Below are positions 1 through 7,327 of a stretch of 64,000 bases of DNA, piece after piece (positions within the stretch are counted from its first letter, which is position 1; the number at the start of each line of letters is the position of its first letter). The notes below the pieces were generated by a model, which had not been told where the DNA came from, searched no databases, and worked only from the letters and a program-made list of their open reading frames with translations. Made by a program: the position numbers and the translations under genes. The DNA is from Pauljensenia sp018375675 (GTDB taxonomy: Bacteria > Actinomycetota > Actinomycetes > Actinomycetales > Actinomycetaceae). The DNA lies in NCBI GenBank assembly GCA_041432705.1, contig JAPWAE010000002.1, positions 124,001 through 188,000 of the forward strand. Direction: 5' to 3'.

Positions 1-2330
1 TCCGCGTAGTCCAACGGAGCACGGACGAGTATTTCTCCGCGATCAGCGACAATCCCCAGGGTACGCAGGACGGCGTAGCGCGCGTACACGTAGTCAGTAC
101 CGCGAGAGTACGCCCACGGAACGGCATTCGTATCTTCAACGATCACGAGGCACCTGGCATCGCGCAGACCGCGTGGGCGCTCGGCTCTGTCGTGCCGATG
201 GAGTCGCCCAATACGCTGCAGCACGAGGTCCATGGGCGCGGGGTCTGTGAGCATGAGGTCGAAGTCGACGTCGAGGCTTTGCTCGATCACCTGGGTCGCC
301 ACGACAACGTGCCTGAAAGGACGGCGCTGACTGTCTTTCCCGAAAAGCTCGAGCATCCGGCGATCGCGGGCGGCACGTTCGGCGGCCAGGAAACGCGAAT
401 GCAGCAGGGTCGACTGCTCACGACCAAACACTGACCTCACGGCCTCGTATGTTTCCTGAGCCTCGCGGACCGTATTGCGAATGACAACGGCGCATCCACC
501 GTCGGCAAGTTCGCGGTTCAGAAGCTCCGCAATCTCCTGCGGCGAGGTGAGCGAAGTCGGGATGATCCGCTTGGAGACCTCCGCCTCGCCAGCAATTTCA
601 TGAACGCGCACACCCGTGGCGGACACCGTGGAAATAGCCGGATAACCAATCATACCGTCGACTGACTCAGCCCCCACACCTGACGAACCACGACCTCGGC
701 GATATGCCTCAAGGAGCGTAGAACGCCGTGCGGGCGGCAGGGTAGCCGACAGCAGAACAACGGGGATCCCGTACATCCCGAGCCATGTGAGGGCGGCTTC
801 CAGGTACGTCTCCATGTATTCGTCGGCGGCGTGTACCTCATCGATGATGACTACTTTGCCCATGAGCCCGAGGTGGCGCACCAACACGTGGCGCGATTTC
901 AGGGCTGCAAGCAACACCTGGTCGATCGTGCCGACCACCACCGGCGACAGGGTTGAGCGCCAACGCTGGCCCATCCACCGGCTCGCATGTAGGCCGAGGT
1001 CTTCCTCATCGTCATGCACTTCGAGGGGGCTCTTGCCGCGCTCAAGGAGCTTCGCGAAGGATTCGTTGAGGCTATTTTTTCCATGGGCCAGCTGGATGCC
1101 GAGCTTCTGCGGCTCATCGCCCAGGATGCTCGTCAGCCAGGCGGTGACGCGCTCAAACATCGCGTTCGTCGTGGCTTGAGTGGGCAGCGCGACGAACACT
1201 CCCTGCAGCCCCCGAGCGCGCATCAGAACCTCAGCGGCCGCGAAGGCCAGCTCGGTCTTCCCGGATCCCGGCGGTGCCTCGACGATCATGAGGTCCGGGT
1301 CCTCACGCGTCGCGATCTCAATGGCGGCGCGCTGGGCCTCGGTCGGCCGGTACGAGGCCGGCCACCCAAAACGGTGACGGTAGAAGTATGCGACCTCATC
1401 AGTCGACTTTGCAGGAATACGCAGAGGAGACGGGAAAGCCGCTCGCTTCCAGGCACGCTCGACACGCTCACGCTGCTGGTCTGCGGTGAGCTCGGGGTAT
1501 CCATCAATCGACAGCTTTCCAGTCTCACCAACCGGTCGGGGCCGCAGCGGGAAGTAATCCTCATTGGAAGCGAGCCAGTCCGCGATCACAAGGGCCGAGG
1601 CGTAGGCGGATGCCACCGCGATGGGCAGCTCCGGCAGGGCAGTTCCGGGTGCGATGAGCGGGAAACCGCTGCGCACAGCCATCCACCGAAGAATTTCCGA
1701 GCGTGCCTGACCCCAAAGGGGATCATCCTCGCGCGAACCTTCTTGCGTCCTGTACTGCTGTCGTGCAACGTACACGGCACCCGCATCCGGGTATCGACCA
1801 TGGTGGACCCCAACGAGGATCGCCCATTGGAGGGCCCGCGATCCATCACCCTGCCCTTCAGCTACTTCCTCCTGAAGCGCAAACTGACTGACGAGGCCAT
1901 GGGGAAGAAAGGAACGCTCCGGGTAGTCGCGCTTACGAAGGACACCAAGGCCCTGGAGCCGGATCAGCTCCGCCAAGTCTTGGCGCTGACAGGCGAACTG
2001 GGGACTTACTTTTCCAGAATCATGCACCCCAGCCAGGAATACGAAAGAGGCCCGTGCCTTGGCGCGATCTCCTCCCCAGACCGAGGCCATGAGCCTGCGG
2101 TGATGCTCACTCAGGTAGTCGTCGAAGAGGAGCCCCGCAATATCAGCGGCATCCATCAGGTGCTGGACGACGGACAGCCAACTGCCGGAGTCTCCGCTCT
2201 TCGCCCAGAAGCTCCTGGTCAATCCAGAGAGATCAGCAGCGCCGAGGCCGGGCTGGGCGGCAGGGAAAACCGGGGGTTCCGCAGTTGCTGGCGTCGTCAG
2301 CGAAACTCTCTGCTTGTCTTTTCGGGCCAT
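1..2330 (-). CDS. cas3: CRISPR-associated helicase/nuclease Cas3, type I-E (partial, C-terminus beyond left edge)
   Basis: Cas3 is the nuclease-helicase that Cascade recruits to degrade invading DNA. About 776 residues are visible. An N-terminal HD nuclease domain shows His57 and the metal-binding pair H103-D104 in AGVHDSGK. A superfamily 2 helicase follows, with Walker A APPGSGKT near residue 355, a DEVH box near 497 and motif VI as DLVLQRIGRLHRH near the cut end. The opening SFWAKS...W segment and the HD-then-helicase order fit subtype I-E. The ATG at 2330 is preceded by GGAAGAGGAA, a good ribosome site. The Cascade genes, cas1/cas2 and the main array are not in the window and would be expected to the left. 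The frame is open to base 1, so the gene is cut by the window, not broken. Confidence 0.93.
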   Translation of the reverse strand, partial: MARKDKQRVSLTTPATAEPPVFPAAQPGLGAADLSGLTRSFWAKSGDSGSWLSVVQHLMDAADIAGLLFDDYLSEHHRRLMASVWGGDRAKARASFVFLAGVHDSGKVSPQFACQRQDLAELIRLQGLGVLRKRDYPERSFLPHGLVSQFALQEEVAEGQGDGSRALQWAILVGVHHGRYPDAGAVYVARQQYRTQEGSREDDPLWGQARSEILRWMAVRSGFPLIAPGTALPELPIAVASAYASALVIADWLASNEDYFPLRPRPVGETGKLSIDGYPELTADQQRERVERAWKRAAFPSPLRIPAKSTDEVAYFYRHRFGWPASYRPTEAQRAAIEIATREDPDLMIVEAPPGSGKTELAFAAAEVLMRARGLQGVFVALPTQATTNAMFERVTAWLTSILGDEPQKLGIQLAHGKNSLNESFAKLLERGKSPLEVHDDEEDLGLHASRWMGQRWRSTLSPVVVGTIDQVLLAALKSRHVLVRHLGLMGKVVIIDEVHAADEYMETYLEAALTWLGMYGIPVVLLSATLPPARRSTLLEAYRRGRGSSGVGAESVDGMIGYPAISTVSATGVRVHEIAGEAEVSKRIIPTSLTSPQEIAELLNRELADGGCAVVIRNTVREAQETYEAVRSVFGREQSTLLHSRFLAAERAARDRRMLELFGKDSQRRPFRHVVVATQVIEQSLDVDFDLMLTDPAPMDLVLQRIGRLHRHDRAERPRGLRDARCLVIVEDTNAVPWAYSRGTDYVYARYAVLRTLGIVADRGEILVRAPLDYA

Positions 2331-2438
2331 TTCCTCTTCCTTGAGTCGAAACCATCCTCCGAGTACGGCATGCGCGCTAGCATGAGCTCATGCGGTTACT
2401 CTGAAAATGTTGAGCCCGACAGCACCAGCGGAGCTGTC

Positions 2439-2493
2439 ATCACCCCCTCGGAGGTGATGCAGTAACCATAACAGAAGATCTTTTCTTATGCAA
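2439..2493 (-). promoter_or_regulatory. Candidate cas3 promoter with an operator-like inverted repeat
   Basis: Reading the minus strand, TTGCAT (2493-2488), a 17-nt spacer and TATGGT (2470-2465) form a fair -35/-10 pair about 110-130 nt upstream of the cas3 ATG. Just downstream, around the expected start of transcription, lies a 7-bp inverted repeat, CATCACC...GGTGATG (2439-2460 on the plus strand), which could bind a repressor. The area is AT-richer than its surroundings. This is a prediction from sequence only. Confidence 0.4.
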
Positions 2494-2543
2494 TACACGT
2501 TCCTGTTATTGCAGACAAGATTTCATTCACCGACTCTCAGATA

Positions 2544-2566
2544 GAAAAATCCCCGCTTTCGCGGGG
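2544..2566 (-). terminator. Terminator-shaped second CRISPR repeat
   Basis: Minus strand: CCCCGC, loop GAAA, GCGGGG, then ATTTTT. This is a compact intrinsic terminator, and it coincides with the second CRISPR-like repeat, so a transcript of the mini-array would end here, ahead of the cas3 promoter. Confidence 0.5.
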
Positions 2567-2628
2567 AATACATCCTTCCAAGGCTCCGCCTGATGCACTA
2601 CACGGGATCATCCCCTGACGGGGAACAC
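2544..2628 (-). CRISPR. Two-repeat degenerate type I-E CRISPR-like unit upstream of cas3
   Basis: On the minus strand the first unit (2628-2603) begins GTGTTCCCCG, has a shortened loop and ends GGGGATGATCCCG, the form of type I-E repeats. The second (2571-2544) begins GTATTCCCCGCGAAAGCGGGG and ends in ATTTTTC. Their starts are 57 nt apart. The first repeat lacks 4 nt of the stem-loop compared with the second, so the restored period is 61 nt, the usual type I-E repeat plus 32-33-nt spacer. One spacer of about 31-32 nt (2572-2603) lies between. I see no further repeats on either side. It could be an array relic or a dedicated guide RNA gene. Confidence 0.55.
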
Positions 2629-2736
2629 CGCGACCGGGGTCGCGCCGAGCGCTCGCAGGACCTCACAAACGTATCACCCCACCCACTTCCGCGCGCCACT
2701 GCGACACGAGGGGCGCGATCCTGAAACAATGGGGGC

Positions 2737-4434
2737 ATGTCGAATGACCCGCGTGAAAACCTGCATGGCTCGGACAACGAGGAGCTGGCCGACGTGACGG
2801 CCGACGCCGCGCGCACCGGCGCCGAGCGAGCCGCCTCGACCCCCGCCCACACCTCCGACGAGGCACCCGCCCAGCGCAGCGCCCTCTCGTCGTTCGAGGA
2901 GATCCTCAGCGGCGCCACCCACGAGGCCGACGCCCCCATCGCCGACGAAGCGACAGAAACGCTCGCCGACGACGGCGCGCAGGACCTGCAGGAGACCCTC
3001 GTGTCCTCCACCCCCCTCGTCACAACCGACGAGGCCGAGGCCACCCCCGCCGCGCTCGCCACCGACGCTGCCGGAGCAACAGAGACCGCCGTGGAGACCG
3101 TCAGCGACGTCGCACCCGAGACCGAGCAGCCCGCCCAGGAACTCACGCCCGCCCAGGAGCTCGCGCCCGCCAACAGCGCCGACACCACAGGCAACAGCGC
3201 AGCAACGAACGCCAACAGCGTCACCCACAACGACCTCGTCGTCGCCGCCCCCGTGCACCTGCCGCCCGCCGAGCCGCGCCCCTGGTACCGCTCGCGCCGT
3301 TCCTTCTCCGCGAAGGGCCGCGGCGGCCGCGTCCAGGTCGCCGGCCTGGGCCTGACCTACACGGACCATGTGACCGGCGCGGTCCTCCTCGCCAATATCG
3401 ACCTGGGCTTCCGCGCCCGCTCGCTGAGCGCGATCCTGGACCCGACGGGCCGCCGCGCCCGCGCCCTGTTCCTGATCCTCGCGGGCCTCGAGGAGCCGCA
3501 GGCCGGCCGCATCGTCGCCGCGCCCTCGCGCTCGCTGGCCGCGCGCCTCGCGGGCCGCATCGGCTCGGTCGCGCTGATCCGCGCAGACTCCCCGCTCGAC
3601 GAGTCGCTGACGATCCGCCAGAACATCCTCGCACCCCTGTCCGCGACGGGCTCCGTCGCCGACTGGGACAACCTCGTGGGCGCCCTGCAGATCACGGGCC
3701 TCGCCCAGCGCGTCGACCTGCGCCCCTCTGAGCTCTCCGAATGGGAGCGCTTCAAGGCCCTCATCGCCCGCGCGATCGTGTCCGGCGCCGAGGTCTTCCT
3801 CATCGAAGACCCGGTCTCCCTGCCCGCCGCCGCGCGCGAAGAGCTCGGCCCCCTCCTGCGTTCCCTCGCGGATGCGGGCTGCGCGGTCGTCATCGCGACC
3901 CCGAACGCCGAGGTCGCGGCCGCCTCCGACCGCGCAATCCTCCTGACGAACGGCCGGGTCGCCCTCGACGCGCCGAGCCCGTCCGCCGCGATCATCGCCG
4001 CCTCCCTGGAGGCCAACCCCGAGGACCCCAAGGCCCTCCTCGGCCCGATCCCCTCGGCGCTGCCCGCCTCCTTCGACGAGGTCATCTCCCCCACCGGCGC
4101 ACAGGCCCCCGCATGGCACCCGCTCGGCACCGCCGACGAGGCCGGGGCACAGACCGCGAACGCGCAGCAGGCCTCCGAACCCGAGGAAGCCGACCCCGCC
4201 GAGGCCGCCCTCGACGCGGCGACCACCCGCGTGGAGGCAGCCCCCGTCCAAGCAACCCAGGCGACCGAGGTCCCCCAGGCCTCGCCTGAGCCCCGCACCG
4301 AGACCGCGATGCGCGGCATCCCCGTCGTCGAAGCCGAGGACCCGGCCCTGGCCGAGTCCGAGGTCTCCGACCTGGTCGTGCGCGCCCGCAAGATCCTCTC
4401 CGACCTCCCGGGCTCGATCGCCCCGCAGGAGTAA
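2737..4434 (+). CDS. Degenerate ABC-ATPase-like protein with acidic, low-complexity tails
   Basis: 565 residues. Residues 1-190 are an acidic Ala/Thr/Glu-rich tail. Residues about 195-430 have the layout of an ABC nucleotide-binding domain, including an IEDP Walker B-like strand near 351 and a final VVIATPNAEVAAASDRAILL stretch like the H-loop region. The rest is another acidic tail. The Walker A position reads DPTGRRARALF (near 235) instead of GxxGxGKS/T, so the ATP-binding Lys is absent, and the signature reads LSEWERFKALIAR instead of LSGGQ. It is therefore probably a pseudo-ATPase with a scaffold or regulatory role, which is inference. I see no transmembrane segment and no adjacent permease. 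The ATG has only a weak G-rich site before it. A copy of the interspersed 14-mer lies in the C-terminal tail. Confidence 0.7.
   Translation: MSNDPRENLHGSDNEELADVTADAARTGAERAASTPAHTSDEAPAQRSALSSFEEILSGATHEADAPIADEATETLADDGAQDLQETLVSSTPLVTTDEAEATPAALATDAAGATETAVETVSDVAPETEQPAQELTPAQELAPANSADTTGNSAATNANSVTHNDLVVAAPVHLPPAEPRPWYRSRRSFSAKGRGGRVQVAGLGLTYTDHVTGAVLLANIDLGFRARSLSAILDPTGRRARALFLILAGLEEPQAGRIVAAPSRSLAARLAGRIGSVALIRADSPLDESLTIRQNILAPLSATGSVADWDNLVGALQITGLAQRVDLRPSELSEWERFKALIARAIVSGAEVFLIEDPVSLPAAAREELGPLLRSLADAGCAVVIATPNAEVAAASDRAILLTNGRVALDAPSPSAAIIAASLEANPEDPKALLGPIPSALPASFDEVISPTGAQAPAWHPLGTADEAGAQTANAQQASEPEEADPAEAALDAATTRVEAAPVQATQATEVPQASPEPRTETAMRGIPVVEAEDPALAESEVSDLVVRARKILSDLPGSIAPQE
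4135..4148 (+). repeat. Interspersed 14-mer, exact copy, in frame in a C-terminal tail
   Basis: GACGAGGCCGGGGC, read here as Asp-Glu-Ala-Gly-Ala within the low-complexity tail of the ABC-like protein. Confidence 0.7.
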
Positions 4435-4526
4435 CGTAACGGTCACTGCGAGCCGCCATTCTTCGTGAGACACTAGGCGTATCAGGCGAGGCATCGCCTC
4501 GTTCACCCGTACGCGCAGGAGCATCC

Positions 4527-4973
4527 ATGACTCAGCCCACCCCCCAGCCCGGGCAGTACCCGCCCGCTGCCCCCGCACCCGCCGCCAGCGAGACGCGTCC
4601 CAGCATCGGCGCCCTCTTCGCATCCGTGACGGGACAGCTCTCCAGCATCATCCGAGACGAGGTCGAGCTGAACAAGGCGAAGCTGCGCGCCTTCGCATCC
4701 AAGAGCGGCAAGGGCATCGCCCTCCTCGTGGTCGCCGCGGTCTTCGCACTCTACCTGCTGGGGTGGGTCTTCCACACGATCGAGGTCGCCCTCGAGCTCG
4801 TCGTCCCCGCGTGGGCGGCGTCGCTGATCGTCGTCGGCATCCTGCTCCTGATCGTGCTGATCCTGGCACTCGTGGGCGCCCGCTCCCTCAAGAGCGCGCA
4901 GGCCCACCGCCCCGACCCGGCCGCGTCCGTCGCAGCCACCAAGGAAGCCATCGAGAAGGGACTGGGCAAGTGA
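4527..4973 (+). CDS. Phage holin family (DUF1469/Holin-X-like) membrane protein
   Basis: 148 residues. A Pro/Ala-rich N-terminus is followed by an amphipathic stretch and two hydrophobic segments (about 57-80 and 87-112) separated by a short turn, the usual build of actinobacterial Holin-X/DUF1469 proteins. Despite the name these are chromosomal cell-envelope proteins with no proven lytic role. The stop overlaps the GTG start of the next gene (GTGA), so the two are almost certainly co-translated. DUF1469-DUF3618 pairs are common in Actinobacteria. Confidence 0.75.
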   Translation: MTQPTPQPGQYPPAAPAPAASETRPSIGALFASVTGQLSSIIRDEVELNKAKLRAFASKSGKGIALLVVAAVFALYLLGWVFHTIEVALELVVPAWAASLIVVGILLLIVLILALVGARSLKSAQAHRPDPAASVAATKEAIEKGLGK

Positions 4974-5398
4974 GCACCAACCTCGATACGCGCAACGTGA
5001 CCGTCGGCGAGGCCGCCCCCGCCGAGCCGCGCACGGAAGCCCAGATCACGGCTGACCTCGAGCGTCAGCGCGCCGAACTGGCCGCCACGATCGACCAGCT
5101 GTACGCGCGCGTGCAGCCCGCGGCCCTCGCCCAGGAGGCGAAGGAAGAGGCCAGCGCCCGCTTCGCATCCTTCAAGGAGTCCGCATCGCTGACCCTGCAG
5201 GACGCCGCCGGCGGTAACGCCGAGGCCCTCAAGAAGGTCGGCGTCGTCGCCCTGTCCACGGTCGGCGCCATCGGCCTGATCGTCCTGCTGGCGACCCGCT
5301 CGTCGCGTCGTTCCCGCCGCGAGGCCCGCCGTGCAGCCCACGAGGCGGCCGCACACACGCTCGCGGCCCTCAAGTCCGACGTAACCGCGGCCCTGTAA
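4970..5398 (+). CDS. DUF3618 family membrane-anchored protein
   Basis: 142 residues starting at GTG 4970, which overlaps the previous stop by 4 nt. Residues 20-45 contain the DUF3618-type motif (ITADLERQRAELAATIDQLYARV), a predicted coiled coil. A single membrane segment lies near 87-105 (VGVVALSTVGAIGLIVLLA), followed by a strongly basic cytoplasmic patch RSSRRSRREARR and an Ala-rich end. The function is unknown. The pairing with the holin-like protein suggests a membrane-stabilising pair. An intrinsic terminator follows. Confidence 0.8.
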   Translation: MSTNLDTRNVTVGEAAPAEPRTEAQITADLERQRAELAATIDQLYARVQPAALAQEAKEEASARFASFKESASLTLQDAAGGNAEALKKVGVVALSTVGAIGLIVLLATRSSRRSRREARRAAHEAAAHTLAALKSDVTAAL

Positions 5399-5413
5399 GC
5401 ATCAACTGACGCG

Positions 5414-5463
5414 AACCGGCGTAACTCCGGCCACACTGGCCGCGGGTTACGCCGGTTCTGTTT
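5414..5463 (+). terminator. Intrinsic terminator after the DUF3618 gene
   Basis: AACCGGCGTAAC (5414-5425) pairs perfectly with GTTACGCCGGTT (5446-5457), followed by CTGTTT. Confidence 0.8.
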
Positions 5464-5632
5464 CCCCAGTTTCGTGGGCATCTGCGCCCATCGCAACGCT
5501 CCGCTGAGCGCGCAAAACCCAATCCAAGGTGAGGTCAAGGCCTGTCATTAGCTATGATGGTCCCACGAAACATTTTGAACACCCAGGGAACCGCTTCACG
5601 CGGACCCGAACGACGCGGAGGGGGTCGACGCC

Positions 5633-5911
5633 ATGGGGCGCGGCCGTCAAAAGGCTAAGCAGATGAAAGTCGCTCGGAAGCTGAAGTATTTCAGCCCCGA
5701 CACCGACCTAAACGCACTTCAGCGCGAGCTGGCGGATGAGGACTCGTACCTGGCACACGTGCCGGCGGACGAGCCCGAAGAGGACGATGCGATCGACGAC
5801 GACCTCTACTCGAAATACGCCGACTTCGCCGAGATGCCCGCAGAGGAAGACGACATCGATCCGAAGCAGCTCGATGAGTCCTTCTGGACGGGCGGATCCT
5901 CCACTAAGTAA
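5633..5911 (+). CDS. DUF3073 family protein
   Basis: 92 residues beginning MGRGRQKAKQMKVARKLKY, the signature basic start of DUF3073, followed by a very acidic second half (EPEEDDAIDDD). The family is small, conserved and confined to Actinobacteria, and no biochemical role is established. The ATG follows GGAGGGGGT at suitable distance. A TATGAT-type -10 lies near 5550-5560. The gene stands alone between two terminators. Confidence 0.85.
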   Translation: MGRGRQKAKQMKVARKLKYFSPDTDLNALQRELADEDSYLAHVPADEPEEDDAIDDDLYSKYADFAEMPAEEDDIDPKQLDESFWTGGSSTK

Positions 5912-5924
5912 CGGCTCAGCCACA

Positions 5925-5953
5925 CGGCGGACCGGGAACCGGTCCGCCGCTTT
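5925..5953 (+). terminator. Terminator of the DUF3073 gene
   Basis: CGGCGGACCGG, loop GAA, CCGGTCCGCCG (5925-5949), followed by CTTT. A perfect 11-bp stem. Confidence 0.75.
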
Positions 5954-5994
5954 GGCGTACCCGCACCGCTATTTCTGACGCGCGCACACGCGAC

Positions 5995-6026
5995 GAGGGG
6001 CCGAGGCCCGCAGGCCTCGACCCCTC
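5995..6026. terminator. Bidirectional hairpin between convergent genes
   Basis: GAGGGG-C-CGAGGCC pairs with GGCCTCG-A-CCCCTC around a CGCA loop. It sits between the DUF3073 gene and the 3' end of purM, with no clear T-run on either strand. Confidence 0.5.
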
Positions 6027-6067
6027 TCACGCACTCAGAGCAGGTGCGCCGCTCAGCTCAACTCAGG

Positions 6068-7228
6068 TCAGCCCACGCGATACTCGCCGTGCAGCAGCAC
6101 GGCACCCGCCTGGACGCCCTTCGTGCCGGAGATGAGGCGCACACCGGAGGAATCAGCGCCGAGGTCGGCGACCGACCCGAAGCCGGCCACGGTTCCGTCG
6201 GCGCCGGCCGACGTGACGGAGCCCAGGACCCACGCGGCAACCCCGGCCTTGTTGATAGCAGACAGGACCTCGGAGGCCACGGACGCCGACACGACGGCGA
6301 CCATGCCGACGCCCAGGTTCAGGGAGTCCTCCATGCCGACCCAGGTGACGTCGCCGCCGCGGCGCACCCAGTCGAACACGGCGGGCACGGTCCACGTGGA
6401 GCGGTCGACGGTCGCCACCGCGCCAATAGGCAGGACGCGCGACAGGTTCGCGGCCAGGCCGCCTCCGGTCACGTGCGAGTAGGCGTGAATCCCCTCGACG
6501 CCGAAGCGCTCGACCAGGTCCAGGCACAGGCGTGTGTACAGGCGGGTGGGTTCGAGAAGTTCCTCGCCGAGGGTGCGGCCGAACTCGGCCACGTGGGACT
6601 CCAGCGAGGCGCCGACGCGGGAGACAACGGAGCGCACCAGCGAGTAGCCGTTGGAGTGCAGGCCCGAAGACGCCATGGCGATGACGACGTCGCCGCCCGT
6701 CACGCGCTCGGGGCCCAGCAGCTTGGAGGCGTCCACGACGCCGGTCGCGGCGCCCGCGATGTCGTAGTCGTCGGGCTCCATGACACCCGGGTGCTCGGCG
6801 GTCTCGCCGCCGATGAGGGGCGTGCCCGTGGCCTCGCAGGCGCGCGCGATGCCGGTGACGATGGCGGCGATGCGCTCGGGGACCACGTGCCCGCAGGCGA
6901 TGTAGTCGGTCATGAGGACCGGGCGCGCGCCGATCACGACGATGTCGTCGACGACCATGCCGACCAGGTCCTGGCCGATCGTGTCGTGCACGTCCATGGC
7001 CTGCGCGATCGCGATCTTCGTGCCCACGCCGTCCGTGGAGGTGGCGAGCAGCGGCTTCTCCATGCCCAGCAGGGCCGACGCGTCAACCATGCCGGCGAAT
7101 CCGCCGGTCGCGCCCAGGACGGTGGAGTCGTGGGTGGCGGCCACCGCGCTCTTCATCAGTTCGACGGCGCGGTCGCCCGCAGCGGTGTCGACGCCAGCGG
7201 TCGCGTAGTCCAGGGGGGTGTCGGTCAT
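6068..7228 (-). CDS. purM: Phosphoribosylformylglycinamidine cyclo-ligase
   Basis: PurM closes the imidazole ring of the purine precursor FGAM to give AIR, using ATP. The 386-residue protein shows the AIR synthase pattern: the ATP/substrate segment LLATSTDGVGTK near residue 65, the GGETAEHPGVM segment and the GGGLAANLSRVLP motif in the C-terminal half. It is somewhat longer than the usual 345-350 residues. AAAGG lies eight nt before the ATG. It follows purF on the same strand after 99 nt, and the two are probably one transcription unit for purine synthesis. Confidence 0.96.
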   Translation of the reverse strand: MTDTPLDYATAGVDTAAGDRAVELMKSAVAATHDSTVLGATGGFAGMVDASALLGMEKPLLATSTDGVGTKIAIAQAMDVHDTIGQDLVGMVVDDIVVIGARPVLMTDYIACGHVVPERIAAIVTGIARACEATGTPLIGGETAEHPGVMEPDDYDIAGAATGVVDASKLLGPERVTGGDVVIAMASSGLHSNGYSLVRSVVSRVGASLESHVAEFGRTLGEELLEPTRLYTRLCLDLVERFGVEGIHAYSHVTGGGLAANLSRVLPIGAVATVDRSTWTVPAVFDWVRRGGDVTWVGMEDSLNLGVGMVAVVSASVASEVLSAINKAGVAAWVLGSVTSAGADGTVAGFGSVADLGADSSGVRLISGTKGVQAGAVLLHGEYRVG

Positions 7229-7327
7229 GGGTGGTGCCTTTCGCGGATGGCGCTCGACGAGGCCGTGTCTGGGTGGTCGGGTTGAGAACGACGCCCGCGG
7301 CGCAGGGGTTGCGTGCGGGCGTGGAGG

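Noticed and set aside
1014..2465. Long open frame (483 codons) on the plus strand opposite cas3
   Set aside because: It lies antisense to the clear Cas3 helicase/HD coding sequence, has no ribosome site and gives a low-complexity product.
2439..2603. Confident pairing of the mini-CRISPR spacer with the cas3 promoter
   Set aside because: Only seven bases in a row match (TGCATCA), the 5' end of the spacer does not pair cleanly and no normal I-E PAM is next to it; kept only as a weak remark.
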